Assembly (NCBI RefSeq): GCF_900111965.1
Contig: NZ_FOJT01000001.1
Span: 372,001-436,000 of the forward strand
DNA: 64,000 nt
Direction: 5' to 3'
DNA from: Flavobacterium swingsii
GTDB lineage: Bacteria; Bacteroidota; Bacteroidia; Flavobacteriales; Flavobacteriaceae
Shown here: one piece after another, positions 17,310-26,607 of the stretch
Numbering within the stretch: the first letter of the stretch is position 1
Layout: each line of letters starts with the position of its first letter
The notes under the pieces: model-generated
The model's database searches: none
What the model was told of the DNA's origin: nothing
Seen by the model: the letters and a program-made list of their open reading frames with translations, nothing else
Position numbers and translations under genes: made by a program

Positions 17310-18201
17310 AAACTATTTTATTCATTTTTTTCTTTTCTAACAATCCATTCATACCACTTATTCCTTGCAAGCCTCCTGTATGAATCATTAGTATTTTTGA
17401 ACCATTTGGGAAATAATTATTAGCAATTAAATTCATTACTCCATAAACCATTTTTCCTGTATAAATGGGGTCTAAGGGAATTTTTACATCCATATAAAAC
17501 TGATTTATAAAACCTATTAGTTCGTCAGTTACTTTACCATAACCGCCAAAATGATAATTGGCAATTAATTCCCAATTGTTATTTTTTGCAAACTTACGAA
17601 TTTCATCTTTCAAAAAGTCGCCTTTTAAGGCTGGAAATCCAAGGATTTTTTGATTTGGGGTGGCACTATTTATTATTCCCGAGATTGTACCGCCCGTTCC
17701 TACCGCACAACAAATATAATCGAAATGAGCATCTTCATTGATTAGAATCTCTTCGCAACCTAATATTGCCAACACATTTGTACCGCCTTCTGGAAGTAAA
17801 TAATGGTTTCCGTATTTGGTATTTAGTTCAGAAATAAATGATTCCGACATTTTATTTTGATATACTTCTCGAGAAACAAACTCAAATTTCATTCCACAAT
17901 TCTGCGCAAAAAGTAATGTTGGATTCTCTTGTATTTTACCTACCAATTCGTTACCTCTAATAATTCCAACAGATTCAATACCAGCTTCCTGACAAGCAAA
18001 CGCCACCGCCGCAATATGGTTTGAAAAAGCACCACCAAATGTAATTAGTTTATCATGATTTAACTCTTTTGCTTTAAGAATATTGTATTTCAGTTTTCGG
18101 AATTTATTTCCCGAAACAAACGGATGCAACAAATCCTCTCGCTTTATGGTTAAAGTGATGGTTTTATTTTGGATTTCAATATTTTGATTGACAGAATTCA
18201 T
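17299..18201 (-). CDS. PLP-dependent enzyme, ACC deaminase/D-cysteine desulfhydrase family
   Basis: A fold-type II PLP enzyme of the 1-aminocyclopropane-1-carboxylate deaminase/D-cysteine desulfhydrase family. Seen: KREDLLHPFVSGNKFRKLKYNI near residues 20-41 with the PLP lysine in SGNKFRK, FGGAFSNH, and AVGTGGTISGI. 300 aa from the ATG at 18201; a longer in-frame reading up to 18312 would start before the -7 box. It is the first gene of an operon with the glucosaminidase and hemL. The actual substrate (D-cysteine, ACC or other) is not determined by these motifs. Confidence 0.85.
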   Translation of the reverse strand: MNSVNQNIEIQNKTITLTIKREDLLHPFVSGNKFRKLKYNILKAKELNHDKLITFGGAFSNHIAAVAFACQEAGIESVGIIRGNELVGKIQENPTLLFAQNCGMKFEFVSREVYQNKMSESFISELNTKYGNHYLLPEGGTNVLAILGCEEILINEDAHFDYICCAVGTGGTISGIINSATPNQKILGFPALKGDFLKDEIRKFAKNNNWELIANYHFGGYGKVTDELIGFINQFYMDVKIPLDPIYTGKMVYGVMNLIANNYFPNGSKILMIHTGGLQGISGMNGLLEKKKMNKIVFDE

Positions 18202-18215
18202 TTTTACAAAAGAGA

Positions 18216-18223
18216 CAAAGGTA
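18216..18223 (-). promoter_or_regulatory. -7 box TACCTTTG of the PLP enzyme-glucosaminidase-hemL operon
   Basis: Exact TAnnTTTG on the minus strand 14 nt before the chosen ATG. Upstream sequence repeats with 8-nt periodicity (ACAAAGGT, ACAAAGGC, then more degenerate units). This supports the start at 18201. Confidence 0.6.
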
Positions 18224-18349
18224 CAAAGGCTCTTAGGAACTAAGGTTTGAAAATTCGCAAATTTGTGGTAAAAAAATAAAAAAATCGTGACAATCCGTAT
18301 TATCCCTGTCATCCGCGTACCAATTTATCTTCAAAAATCTAAAACCAAA

Positions 18350-18372
18350 AAAGCAGCCCGAAAGCTGCTTTA
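18350..18372 (-). terminator. Terminator of the T9SS cargo gene 18394-20286
   Basis: Arms AAGCAGC / GCTGCTT with a short loop, followed on the minus strand by a T-run, about 22 nt past the stop. Confidence 0.8.
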
Positions 18373-18393
18373 ATTTTAATATAGAATTAACCT

Positions 18394-20286
18394 TTATTTT
18401 TTAGTAGAAATAGAAACCTTTTTAGTGATTTCCTGATTGGCTCCAGTTATTAATTTTACGATATAAACCCCTTCGCTTAATCCAACTGTACTGTATTCAT
18501 AACTAACATTAGAACCTAAATTTGCCTTAGACAATATTGTTTTTCCAGAAACATCATACAAAGTACAAGATTTCAAATCTATTGCTTCAGGGTTTTTGAT
18601 AGTTAAAAATCCGCTTCCATTATTTTGAAAAACATCAAAATTACTAGCTACATTATCATTTGTACTTAACGCATTCTCTACAAATGTAATTTCATATCCA
18701 TTATTATTTACACCTGCAGGAAGAGAAACTTCATATTCCGCATTTTTTATATCGTGGTACAAATCTGTTGTTTTATCATGCAAGTACACCATTTGATTGT
18801 CATCGAAACCATATAAAGTACCTATAACTTTAATTTTGAATGTGGCTGGAATATTATTTCTAAATCCTACAGGACATTTTTTATTAATATCGAATGGAGA
18901 AAATGACATCGCATATTCCTTGTCGCTTCCTTCTAAAATATGATAAAAACTAAACGGCGCAGTATCTGATGATGCTCGTGCATCGGCAGCGCTATCAAAA
19001 CCATTTGTATAACCATCAGCAAATCCTAATGCTGTTCTTATAAATCCTTGATTGGTATTTACAATCGCATTTATTCTTAGTTGTGGTGCATAACCCTTTT
19101 TTTGGATTGTATAATCAGTTCCTGCTACATTAGGTATTTCAGGATAAAATTCATTTCCTTGAACAGTATTGCTACTAGATTTAGCAAACTGCGAAGTCCC
19201 TCCTTCTTTAACAAAGGTTCTAAATTTATTTTGCATAGTAACACTCCCTGCTGCGGTACCCATAACCATAAATCCTTGCCCAACTGGACTAAATCTTCTG
19301 GCGAAAGTTGTCCCATCTTGATTAGAAGCTCCACCATCTGGATTCAAATCTAAGTTTTGAGTTCCGTCTGCATTATAGGACCAAATATCAGATCTTAAAT
19401 AACCGCCACCTGGTGTATATTTTCCATAACCTCCTTGATAAGCCGCAATGAGATGCGAATTTACAACTGATTGTTCCCAGAAATAAGCAGTCCCATTTAT
19501 CGACGGATTGTTTATTGCTCCAATATCATCTGCAGTACCCCATAAAGTATCTGGACCAGGAGCATCTTTACCCAAAACCATATTGATGTCTATAGCACTA
19601 GGATAAGGATTACCTACTAATGTAAAATTCCCATTAGCAACGCTAACCGAAATATTTCCGTCATTAGGTTTCCCTCTAAAATCATATCGTTGATTACTCC
19701 CCGAATTGTTTGTTCCTGTTTCATTTGTAATTGTAGTCCCATCGGTACCACTAGTTCCTTTCATCGTAAATCCTTCTCCAGCCGCAATTGTTGGATTAGC
19801 TCCTACTGAAAACCATTGAGAATAAGTAGTAGATGACAAGAATTTATAAATCCAGCGGGAAGCAATTTGAAGCGGTGACGAAATCCCGTCGACAGCTGCC
19901 ATTGCTAACGGCGCCGTAAATGTAGTTGCCGTAACCGTCGTAGGTCTTCCTAGATTAACAATACCAAAAGAATCATTTACTGTCGATGCTGCCACAGGAA
20001 TTCCTACTGGAGAACACCAATAGTTGTACTGGTAATTGTTAACTGTTCCGTCTTGAAAAACAGACAAAGCACCATTTCCTCTGTTGTTTCCAGCACCCGA
20101 AGTCCCTTGTAATAACTGAGAACTATTGCGCAAAAACAAATTACTTGTAGGGTCTTTTAGCTCTACATTTCCTGTTGCATAAACATATTGGTCGTTTACA
20201 TACACATAAGTATTAGGGCTTACGTACAGCTGAGCCTGAGTAGCTATTCCTAAAAAAAATAACAATAATAGATAGTTGTATTTCAT
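18394..20286 (-). CDS. Secreted protein with type A T9SS sorting domain
   Basis: A 630-aa protein exported by Sec and then across the outer membrane by the type IX system. Seen: signal peptide ending IATQAQ, and a C-terminal T9SS type A domain (last about 80 residues: TLYDVSGKTILSKANL...GLSEGVYIVKLITG...KKVSI). The middle has YWCSPVG, LVGNPYPSAIDIN and GQGFMVMG, a module shared with the two divergent T9SS genes that follow, so the three form a family. It has no recognised catalytic domain; adhesin or surface-layer roles are inference. Confidence 0.85.
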   Translation of the reverse strand: MKYNYLLLLFFLGIATQAQLYVSPNTYVYVNDQYVYATGNVELKDPTSNLFLRNSSQLLQGTSGAGNNRGNGALSVFQDGTVNNYQYNYWCSPVGIPVAASTVNDSFGIVNLGRPTTVTATTFTAPLAMAAVDGISSPLQIASRWIYKFLSSTTYSQWFSVGANPTIAAGEGFTMKGTSGTDGTTITNETGTNNSGSNQRYDFRGKPNDGNISVSVANGNFTLVGNPYPSAIDINMVLGKDAPGPDTLWGTADDIGAINNPSINGTAYFWEQSVVNSHLIAAYQGGYGKYTPGGGYLRSDIWSYNADGTQNLDLNPDGGASNQDGTTFARRFSPVGQGFMVMGTAAGSVTMQNKFRTFVKEGGTSQFAKSSSNTVQGNEFYPEIPNVAGTDYTIQKKGYAPQLRINAIVNTNQGFIRTALGFADGYTNGFDSAADARASSDTAPFSFYHILEGSDKEYAMSFSPFDINKKCPVGFRNNIPATFKIKVIGTLYGFDDNQMVYLHDKTTDLYHDIKNAEYEVSLPAGVNNNGYEITFVENALSTNDNVASNFDVFQNNGSGFLTIKNPEAIDLKSCTLYDVSGKTILSKANLGSNVSYEYSTVGLSEGVYIVKLITGANQEITKKVSISTKK

Positions 20287-20351
20287 ATGTTTACGGTATT
20301 AAAAAAGTGAGTTGACTACTAAAAATTAATAAACCAATTAAAATCCATAAA

Positions 20352-20359
20352 CAAATATA
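20352..20359 (-). promoter_or_regulatory. -7 box TATATTTG of the T9SS cargo gene 18394-20286
   Basis: Exact TAnnTTTG on the minus strand about 65 nt before the ATG. A TTG lies 15 nt further upstream, closer than the usual spacing. Confidence 0.45.
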
Positions 20360-20500
20360 TTCAAAATAAATAAACAATAAAAAAACATCGACAAACTACA
20401 ATTAAAATCGATTAAAAACACTGTTTCTCAATATTTTATACTTTTTTATTTGGTTACCAGAAAATATATATGTACATTTACTCTTCTAAATCAATTTTGT

Positions 20501-23500
20501 ATGATACAATTTTACCCTATCCAAAAATCTAATGGTTCTTTTCTTACAAAAGGAAAAGTTTTTTTTACGAAATCTATTTTGAACAAATACAGTGCTTTAC
20601 TGTTTGTTTTTGCTTTTTTCTCTACTAGTTCATCGTTCGCGCAATTCCCAGGAAACGACAATGTACCTGGAGCACTGAAAGCATTCAATGTCCCTGCTAA
20701 CGTCACTCACGTTAATGCAGCAGCATGGGGCGCAGGTGGTGGTGGTGGTGGTGCATCCGGTAATAATCTAGGAGGAAATGGCGGAGGCGGAGGTGGCGCT
20801 GCTTCAAACCAAATAGCCGTTTCTTCTGGTAACAGTTTTACTTACACTGTTGGTACTTCGGGAGCAGCTGGAGCAGCTGCTAATGGCACAGGAGGTAATG
20901 GAACATTATCATCAATAACAGCGGTTACACCATCAACTAATCTATCTGCAAATGGTGGTACTGGAGGATTAGGAGGTAATGTAGCATTAGGCACCCCAAC
21001 TAATAGCGGAGGAGGAAGTGCTAGCGGAGGAATAAATAGCCCTGGAAGTGATGGTGCTAGAAATACTAATCCAAGTGGAGCTGGTGGAAACTCAGGGACA
21101 GCATTTACTGTTTTCGGTGCAGGAGCTACAGGAGTATCAGATTCAACCGGAACACCTGGAGGACAACCTGGCGCAGGAGGAAGTGGTGGAGAAAGAAACG
21201 GAGGGACAAATTCAGCTGGAGGAGCAGGTGCGCCTGGTCGTGTCATGTTTGATTATATTACCGTTTCGAATGTTACACCAAATCCTGTTTGTATAGGAGC
21301 TACAATAACCATAACTGGTACGAATTTTTCAACTCTAGGTACTACAACAATAACGGTTAACGGGACAGCTTGTACAAGTATTGTTGTTGTAAACACAACT
21401 ACAATTACAGCCGTTGTCGGAGCTAGTGCAACCTCAGGAGTTGTTGATATTAATAACAATGGGAGAAGAAACAACGGAAGAAGCATCACAATTAATCCAT
21501 CACCAACAATAGTAACAGTTACTGGAACTACTCCAGCATGTACATCTACAACATTAAATGCCTCAAATGGGTCAAGTGGCACTATTTATTGGCAAAATAC
21601 GACTTCAAACGGAACTAGTACTGCAACTCCATCAACATCACAAATTGTAAGCACCTCAGGTACTTATTATTTTAGAGCTCAATCCGCAGCTGGTTGTTGG
21701 GGTCCTCAAGGCTCTATTGTTGTAACTATTAATTCAACACCAACAATAACAGCAAACCCTGCAAATTCAAGTATTGCAGTGGGTGCAAATACATCATTTA
21801 CAGTAACGGCATCTGGCACTCCTACAAGCTATATTTGGGAAGTAAGCACAAATGGCGGTGGCGCATGGTCTACAGTAACGGCTAGCGCTATTTATTCGAA
21901 TGAAACTACAGCAACATTAGATATTACAGGCGCTACATTAAGTATGTCTGGTTATATGTATAGAGCCATGGCAGTAAATGCTTGTGGCACTTCGGCAGCT
22001 TCGACTGCGGCTACATTAACAGTCAGCTTGATTTATTGTACACCAAGCTCTGCAGCCCCTACTACATACCCTATTTCTAATGTAACTTTTGCTGGGATTA
22101 ACAACAGCTCTTCAGCTGCAACATCAGCAGGTCCTTTTTATCAAGATTTTTCAGCTATTTCAGGCAGTGTAATACCTAACGGCACTTATACTTTTTCTGC
22201 TACAGCAACTGGTGTTTCACCAAATCCATTTGGAATTTATGTGTTTTTTGATTGGAATAACAATGGTGACTTTACTGATGATGGAGGACTTACAACAATT
22301 GGAACCTATACAACAACTGCTAGTGGTGTATTATCTGCAAGTATCACAATTCCTTCTACAGCCGTAATAGGATCAACTGTTAGAATGAGGGTAGCAAATC
22401 AATTTAACTCTGCGCCTTCACCATGTCCTACTGGTGGTAGTTTTCAAGATGAAGATTATACTCTTAATATCATTGCAGGACCTGCTTGCGCAACGCCAGC
22501 AGCACAACCAACAGCTTTGGTATTAACACCTGGAGGAACCTTTATTAATGGTTCATTTACTGCTGCGGCAGGTGCTGATCATTATTTGGTTGTAATTAAT
22601 ACTACCAACGTTACTCCAACACCAAGCAACGGAACAACCTACGCTATTGGAGATACAACATTGGGAGGAACAAATGTAATTGTGGATATTGATAACAATA
22701 CAACTTTTACTGCTGGTCAATTAAATTTAAGCACTACTTATTACGTTTTTGTATTTTCATACAATAGTGCTTGTACTGGAGGCCCATTGTACAGAACTGT
22801 AACTCCACTAAACGGACCAGCAACAACAACAGGAACCCTACCAACTTATTGTACCCCTGTAACTACATCGACAGCTATTAACCGTTTATATGTTTCAAGC
22901 GTCGCTTTTGTAGGAACTTTACTTGACACAAGTCAGGTAAGTACTACAGATGGTGTTGCTGATGGTTTTCAGGATTTCACAGGTAATACAAAAAGCATAC
23001 AAGCTCAAGCTGGCCCAATAAATATGAAGCTAACATCTGATACTGGTCGTGGTTTTTGGAAAGTATGGGTAGATTGGAATAAAGATGGCGATTTTGCTGA
23101 TTCAGGCGAAGAAGTATACAACCCAGGTGGTTATCTATTTGCTTCAACTACTTTTGGGTTTATTGTACCTGCTAACGCTGCACCTGGCGATTATAGAATG
23201 AGGGTACGTGTACAAAACACTATTGACACTAGTCTTCCAGTTAATGACCCCAACTATGAAACACTTTTGTATTTTGACTCTTGTAATTCTTTTAACACGA
23301 TTTCAGGTACTAGAAAAACTTATGGTGAGGCAGAAGACTATCTCTTTACAGTAATTGCAAAATGTGATAACAAAATTACCTCTATTTCAAACCCAGCAAT
23401 ATGTGGTCCAGGTACAGCTACCTTATCAGCCATAGGAACAGGTACAGACGTTAAATGGTATGACGCATTAACCGGCGGAACATTAGTTGGAACAACTGCG

Positions 23501-26245
23501 AATGGAGCAAACTTTACGCCAGCTATTATTGGAACAACTACTTACTACATTACTTCTTCAAGCGTTACTTGTGAGACTTTGACTAGAATACCTGTAATTG
23601 CGGAAGTAAAACCAGTTCCTGCTCTAATTATTGCAACACCAAATGTGACTATTTGTGGAGAGAATCAAACAATCCAATTAGATGCAACTGGAAATAATGA
23701 AGTTGCTTATTTAATAGATGAGAATTTTGAAGGTGGAACTCTAGGCGTTTTCTCTAATGTAAATAGCGACGGAACAACTGTTGCTCAAAAAGGGCAAACT
23801 GCTTGGAAAAATAAAACCAGTATTTTTGTTCCTAGTGGAGGCAGATGGTTTCCAGCAATTTCTTCTGGTTTTGGAACAAATAAATTTGTTTTAACTTCAA
23901 TGGATGATTTTAAAACTGTTCCATTACCAACAGTTGACATGGAAAATTCATTAACACTTACAACAGCAGTAAATCCGGCAGCAACTTCGTTTGCTAATTT
24001 AACGCTTAGCCTCAGAATGTACTATTCAAGATATTTTGATGATGGAGCAAGCACTGCGCTTGAAAATTGTAATATAGAAATATCTACAAATGGAGGCACA
24101 ACTTGGCCAATATCCTTAGCAGCTATTACTGCTGACCAAGGTTATGGCTCGAACTTTGTGACTTTAACTTATAATTTAAATGCATATATAGCACAAACCA
24201 ATTTAAAAATAAGAATTAGAGTTTTAGGAGATGGATCTGGATCTGGAACTGCAGGTGACGGAGCTGCTATAGATGATGTGAAATTATACGGTAGCAGACC
24301 ATTAACTCCTTTCTTTGCTCTTGGTGGTGGTGTAAATGCATATACAGATGCAGCTACCACGATTACTTATACTGGAGATCAACGAAATACTATATGGATA
24401 AAACCAACATTAACACAATTAGAACAAGCTTCATTTGTAATTAATGTTAGCGCAAATCTTAATAATGGCTGTACAACTAACGGTACAATTAATGTAACAA
24501 ATCAAACGAAAGTTTGGAAAGGAACTATCGATAACGATTGGAACAAAGCTGGTAACTGGTTGCCGGCAGTGATTCCAAATGCTACCACTTGTGTTATTAT
24601 ACCAACAGGCAGTACCTCTCAAATCATGAATACTCCTGATGCATTAGCTAAAAACCTAACAGTAAAAGCTCCAACAGGAAATCTAGAATTACAATCTGGC
24701 AGAAACCTTACAGTAACTGACTGGATTAATGTAGAAGCTGGAGCAACATTTAACGTAAGAAATAGCGCTAATTTAGTACAAGTAACTAACGCACCAGTAC
24801 CAGCCAATTCAGGTAACATTAACATGGAGCGTATTGCCAATCTTCGTTTACAAGATTATTCTTATTGGTCATCACCAGTAGGTAATGCAGCAGCAGGAAC
24901 ATTCCCTGTAACAAGTGTATCTACAGCAACGCCATCAGGTTATATATTCAAATGGGGAACAACTACTGTTAATCCAAATGGAGGTCAAGGTTATTGGATA
25001 AATACAGCAGAAAATATGGTTCCTACAACAGGATATATTGTTCGTGGTCCAAACGGATTCAACAATGTAACTACAACACCACTAACAGCTAACTTTATTG
25101 GCGTACCTAGTAACGGAATATTCACACCTACTATTTACAGAGGAACTGATTTTACAACTGTAGGTACACAAGGCATTCCAAGAACAGCTACTGATGACAA
25201 CTGGAATTTGTTAGGAAATCCTTATCCTTCTTCAATTGGTATAAATGAATTTTTAACAACCAATGCAGCAAACCTTTCAGGTGGTGTAAGGTTATGGACT
25301 CATGGTCAATTGCCAACAAATGCTACAGACCCTTTTTACCAAAATTTTGTAACCAATTATTATCCTAGCGATTATATTGCAGTAAACTTAACCGGAGCCA
25401 CAAGTGGAGCGGGAGATGTGAAAATTGGATCAGGACAAGGTTTTATGGTACTAATGAATGCGGGTGCTGCAGGATCTAACACTGTTACTTTCAACAATAG
25501 TATGAGAAGTGCTGCATTTGCAAATAATGTGTTCTATAAAAATGGAGTTTCTGCAAATGAAACTGCCGTTGTTGAAAAACATAGAATATGGTTAGATTTA
25601 GTAGGTGCAAACGGAAATGCAAGTAGAACTCTTGTGGGTTATATAGCAGGTGCAACACAAGCAAATGACGGCTTGTATGATTCATTTACAGATTATAAAA
25701 ATTCTGAAAATTTCTATTCGTTAATCGATACCGAAATCATGCAAATACAAGGTAGAGCTTTACCTTTCGAGAACACTGATTTTGTTCCTATGGGATTCAA
25801 AACAAGTGTAAGTGGTTCTCATAGTATTGCTATTGCAACTGTTGATGGTCTTTTCTCTGATGCATCACAAAACATCCTATTAGAAGATAAGTTACTAAAC
25901 ACAACTCATAATCTAAAAGATTCTCCGTACACGTTTACTACAGCTGCGGGAATTTTTAATGATCGTTTTGTATTGCGTTATTCAGCGACAACATTGTCAA
26001 ATCATGATTTTGATGCAAATACAGTTAAAGTATTTACAGGTAACAATACCATCAATGTAACTTCAACAAGTAAAATTATAAAAGAAGTAGTTGTTTATGA
26101 TGTTTTAGGGAAAACAGTAATAAACAAAACAAACATTAACAAGCAAGAAATTTCTCTAAACGAATTGAAACAAACAAGTACAATGCTTGTTGTTAAGGTA
26201 ACTTTAGAAAATAACGAAGTGGTGGTTACGAAAGTGATTTTCTAA
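20501..26245 (+). CDS. Giant secreted T9SS type C protein with Gly-rich, TIG and GEVED domains
   Basis: About 1,914 aa. From nucleotide positions: long signal region to about 20645 (ending SSSFAQ), Gly-rich low-complexity region (about 20730-21245), IPT/TIG-like domain (about 21260-21480), Ig-like segments (to about 22020), GEVED-type domain with DWNNNGDF...DEDY (about 22130-22470), fibronectin-like segment, second GEVED domain with DWNKDGDF...GEAEDY (about 22950-23360), Ig-like part, and a C-terminal module from about 24510 with YWSSPVG, LLGNPYPSSIGIN and a T9SS type C (ChiA-like) sorting end. ATG 20501 is the first ATG; further upstream only a TTG is available. Likely a cell-surface or secreted adhesin. 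Confidence 0.85.
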   Translation: MIQFYPIQKSNGSFLTKGKVFFTKSILNKYSALLFVFAFFSTSSSFAQFPGNDNVPGALKAFNVPANVTHVNAAAWGAGGGGGGASGNNLGGNGGGGGGAASNQIAVSSGNSFTYTVGTSGAAGAAANGTGGNGTLSSITAVTPSTNLSANGGTGGLGGNVALGTPTNSGGGSASGGINSPGSDGARNTNPSGAGGNSGTAFTVFGAGATGVSDSTGTPGGQPGAGGSGGERNGGTNSAGGAGAPGRVMFDYITVSNVTPNPVCIGATITITGTNFSTLGTTTITVNGTACTSIVVVNTTTITAVVGASATSGVVDINNNGRRNNGRSITINPSPTIVTVTGTTPACTSTTLNASNGSSGTIYWQNTTSNGTSTATPSTSQIVSTSGTYYFRAQSAAGCWGPQGSIVVTINSTPTITANPANSSIAVGANTSFTVTASGTPTSYIWEVSTNGGGAWSTVTASAIYSNETTATLDITGATLSMSGYMYRAMAVNACGTSAASTAATLTVSLIYCTPSSAAPTTYPISNVTFAGINNSSSAATSAGPFYQDFSAISGSVIPNGTYTFSATATGVSPNPFGIYVFFDWNNNGDFTDDGGLTTIGTYTTTASGVLSASITIPSTAVIGSTVRMRVANQFNSAPSPCPTGGSFQDEDYTLNIIAGPACATPAAQPTALVLTPGGTFINGSFTAAAGADHYLVVINTTNVTPTPSNGTTYAIGDTTLGGTNVIVDIDNNTTFTAGQLNLSTTYYVFVFSYNSACTGGPLYRTVTPLNGPATTTGTLPTYCTPVTTSTAINRLYVSSVAFVGTLLDTSQVSTTDGVADGFQDFTGNTKSIQAQAGPINMKLTSDTGRGFWKVWVDWNKDGDFADSGEEVYNPGGYLFASTTFGFIVPANAAPGDYRMRVRVQNTIDTSLPVNDPNYETLLYFDSCNSFNTISGTRKTYGEAEDYLFTVIAKCDNKITSISNPAICGPGTATLSAIGTGTDVKWYDALTGGTLVGTTANGANFTPAIIGTTTYYITSSSVTCETLTRIPVIAEVKPVPALIIATPNVTICGENQTIQLDATGNNEVAYLIDENFEGGTLGVFSNVNSDGTTVAQKGQTAWKNKTSIFVPSGGRWFPAISSGFGTNKFVLTSMDDFKTVPLPTVDMENSLTLTTAVNPAATSFANLTLSLRMYYSRYFDDGASTALENCNIEISTNGGTTWPISLAAITADQGYGSNFVTLTYNLNAYIAQTNLKIRIRVLGDGSGSGTAGDGAAIDDVKLYGSRPLTPFFALGGGVNAYTDAATTITYTGDQRNTIWIKPTLTQLEQASFVINVSANLNNGCTTNGTINVTNQTKVWKGTIDNDWNKAGNWLPAVIPNATTCVIIPTGSTSQIMNTPDALAKNLTVKAPTGNLELQSGRNLTVTDWINVEAGATFNVRNSANLVQVTNAPVPANSGNINMERIANLRLQDYSYWSSPVGNAAAGTFPVTSVSTATPSGYIFKWGTTTVNPNGGQGYWINTAENMVPTTGYIVRGPNGFNNVTTTPLTANFIGVPSNGIFTPTIYRGTDFTTVGTQGIPRTATDDNWNLLGNPYPSSIGINEFLTTNAANLSGGVRLWTHGQLPTNATDPFYQNFVTNYYPSDYIAVNLTGATSGAGDVKIGSGQGFMVLMNAGAAGSNTVTFNNSMRSAAFANNVFYKNGVSANETAVVEKHRIWLDLVGANGNASRTLVGYIAGATQANDGLYDSFTDYKNSENFYSLIDTEIMQIQGRALPFENTDFVPMGFKTSVSGSHSIAIATVDGLFSDASQNILLEDKLLNTTHNLKDSPYTFTTAAGIFNDRFVLRYSATTLSNHDFDANTVKVFTGNNTINVTSTSKIIKEVVVYDVLGKTVINKTNINKQEISLNELKQTSTMLVVKVTLENNEVVVTKVIF

Positions 26246-26264
26246 TAATCGACAATAAATAATT

Positions 26265-26300
26265 AAGGGCGCAAAGATATTTTCTTTGCGCCCTTTTTTT
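26265..26300 (+). terminator. Terminator of the giant T9SS gene
   Basis: A 13-bp perfect stem AAGGGCGCAAAGA / TCTTTGCGCCCTT, short loop, then a T-run. The remaining gap to 26607 is over 300 nt and AT-rich; no ORF, RNA or clear promoter box was recognised there. Confidence 0.9.
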
Positions 26301-26607
26301 GTCTTTAACATTTGTAATCCGTTTACTACTTTTTATATAAAAAATGTAAACTTTCAGCAGAAATGATTAAAAAAATACACAAAGAATTAAACATTCCCGC
26401 AGACTTTTAATACAAATCTATTAAAATCGGAAAATTTAGCCCATAAAATGCTACAAAACAAATATTATAAAAACTTCGAAAAACACTAACAATACAGCAC
26501 TTCTTCTTAGTTATTAATAATTATTTGATAATATTTTTACATAATAGTTTGATTATGTTGTTTTTATTTATACTTTTCCAAAACTAAAAAACACATCTTT
26601 AACTATT

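Noticed and set aside
20842..21246. A 134-codon Pro-rich frame on the minus strand
   Set aside because: It is the complement of the Gly-rich coding region of the giant T9SS gene and has no start context of its own.
26301..26607. Possible RNA gene or riboswitch in the gap before the second T9SS type C gene
   Set aside because: No stable conserved fold or known motif was recognised; the stretch is simply AT-rich.
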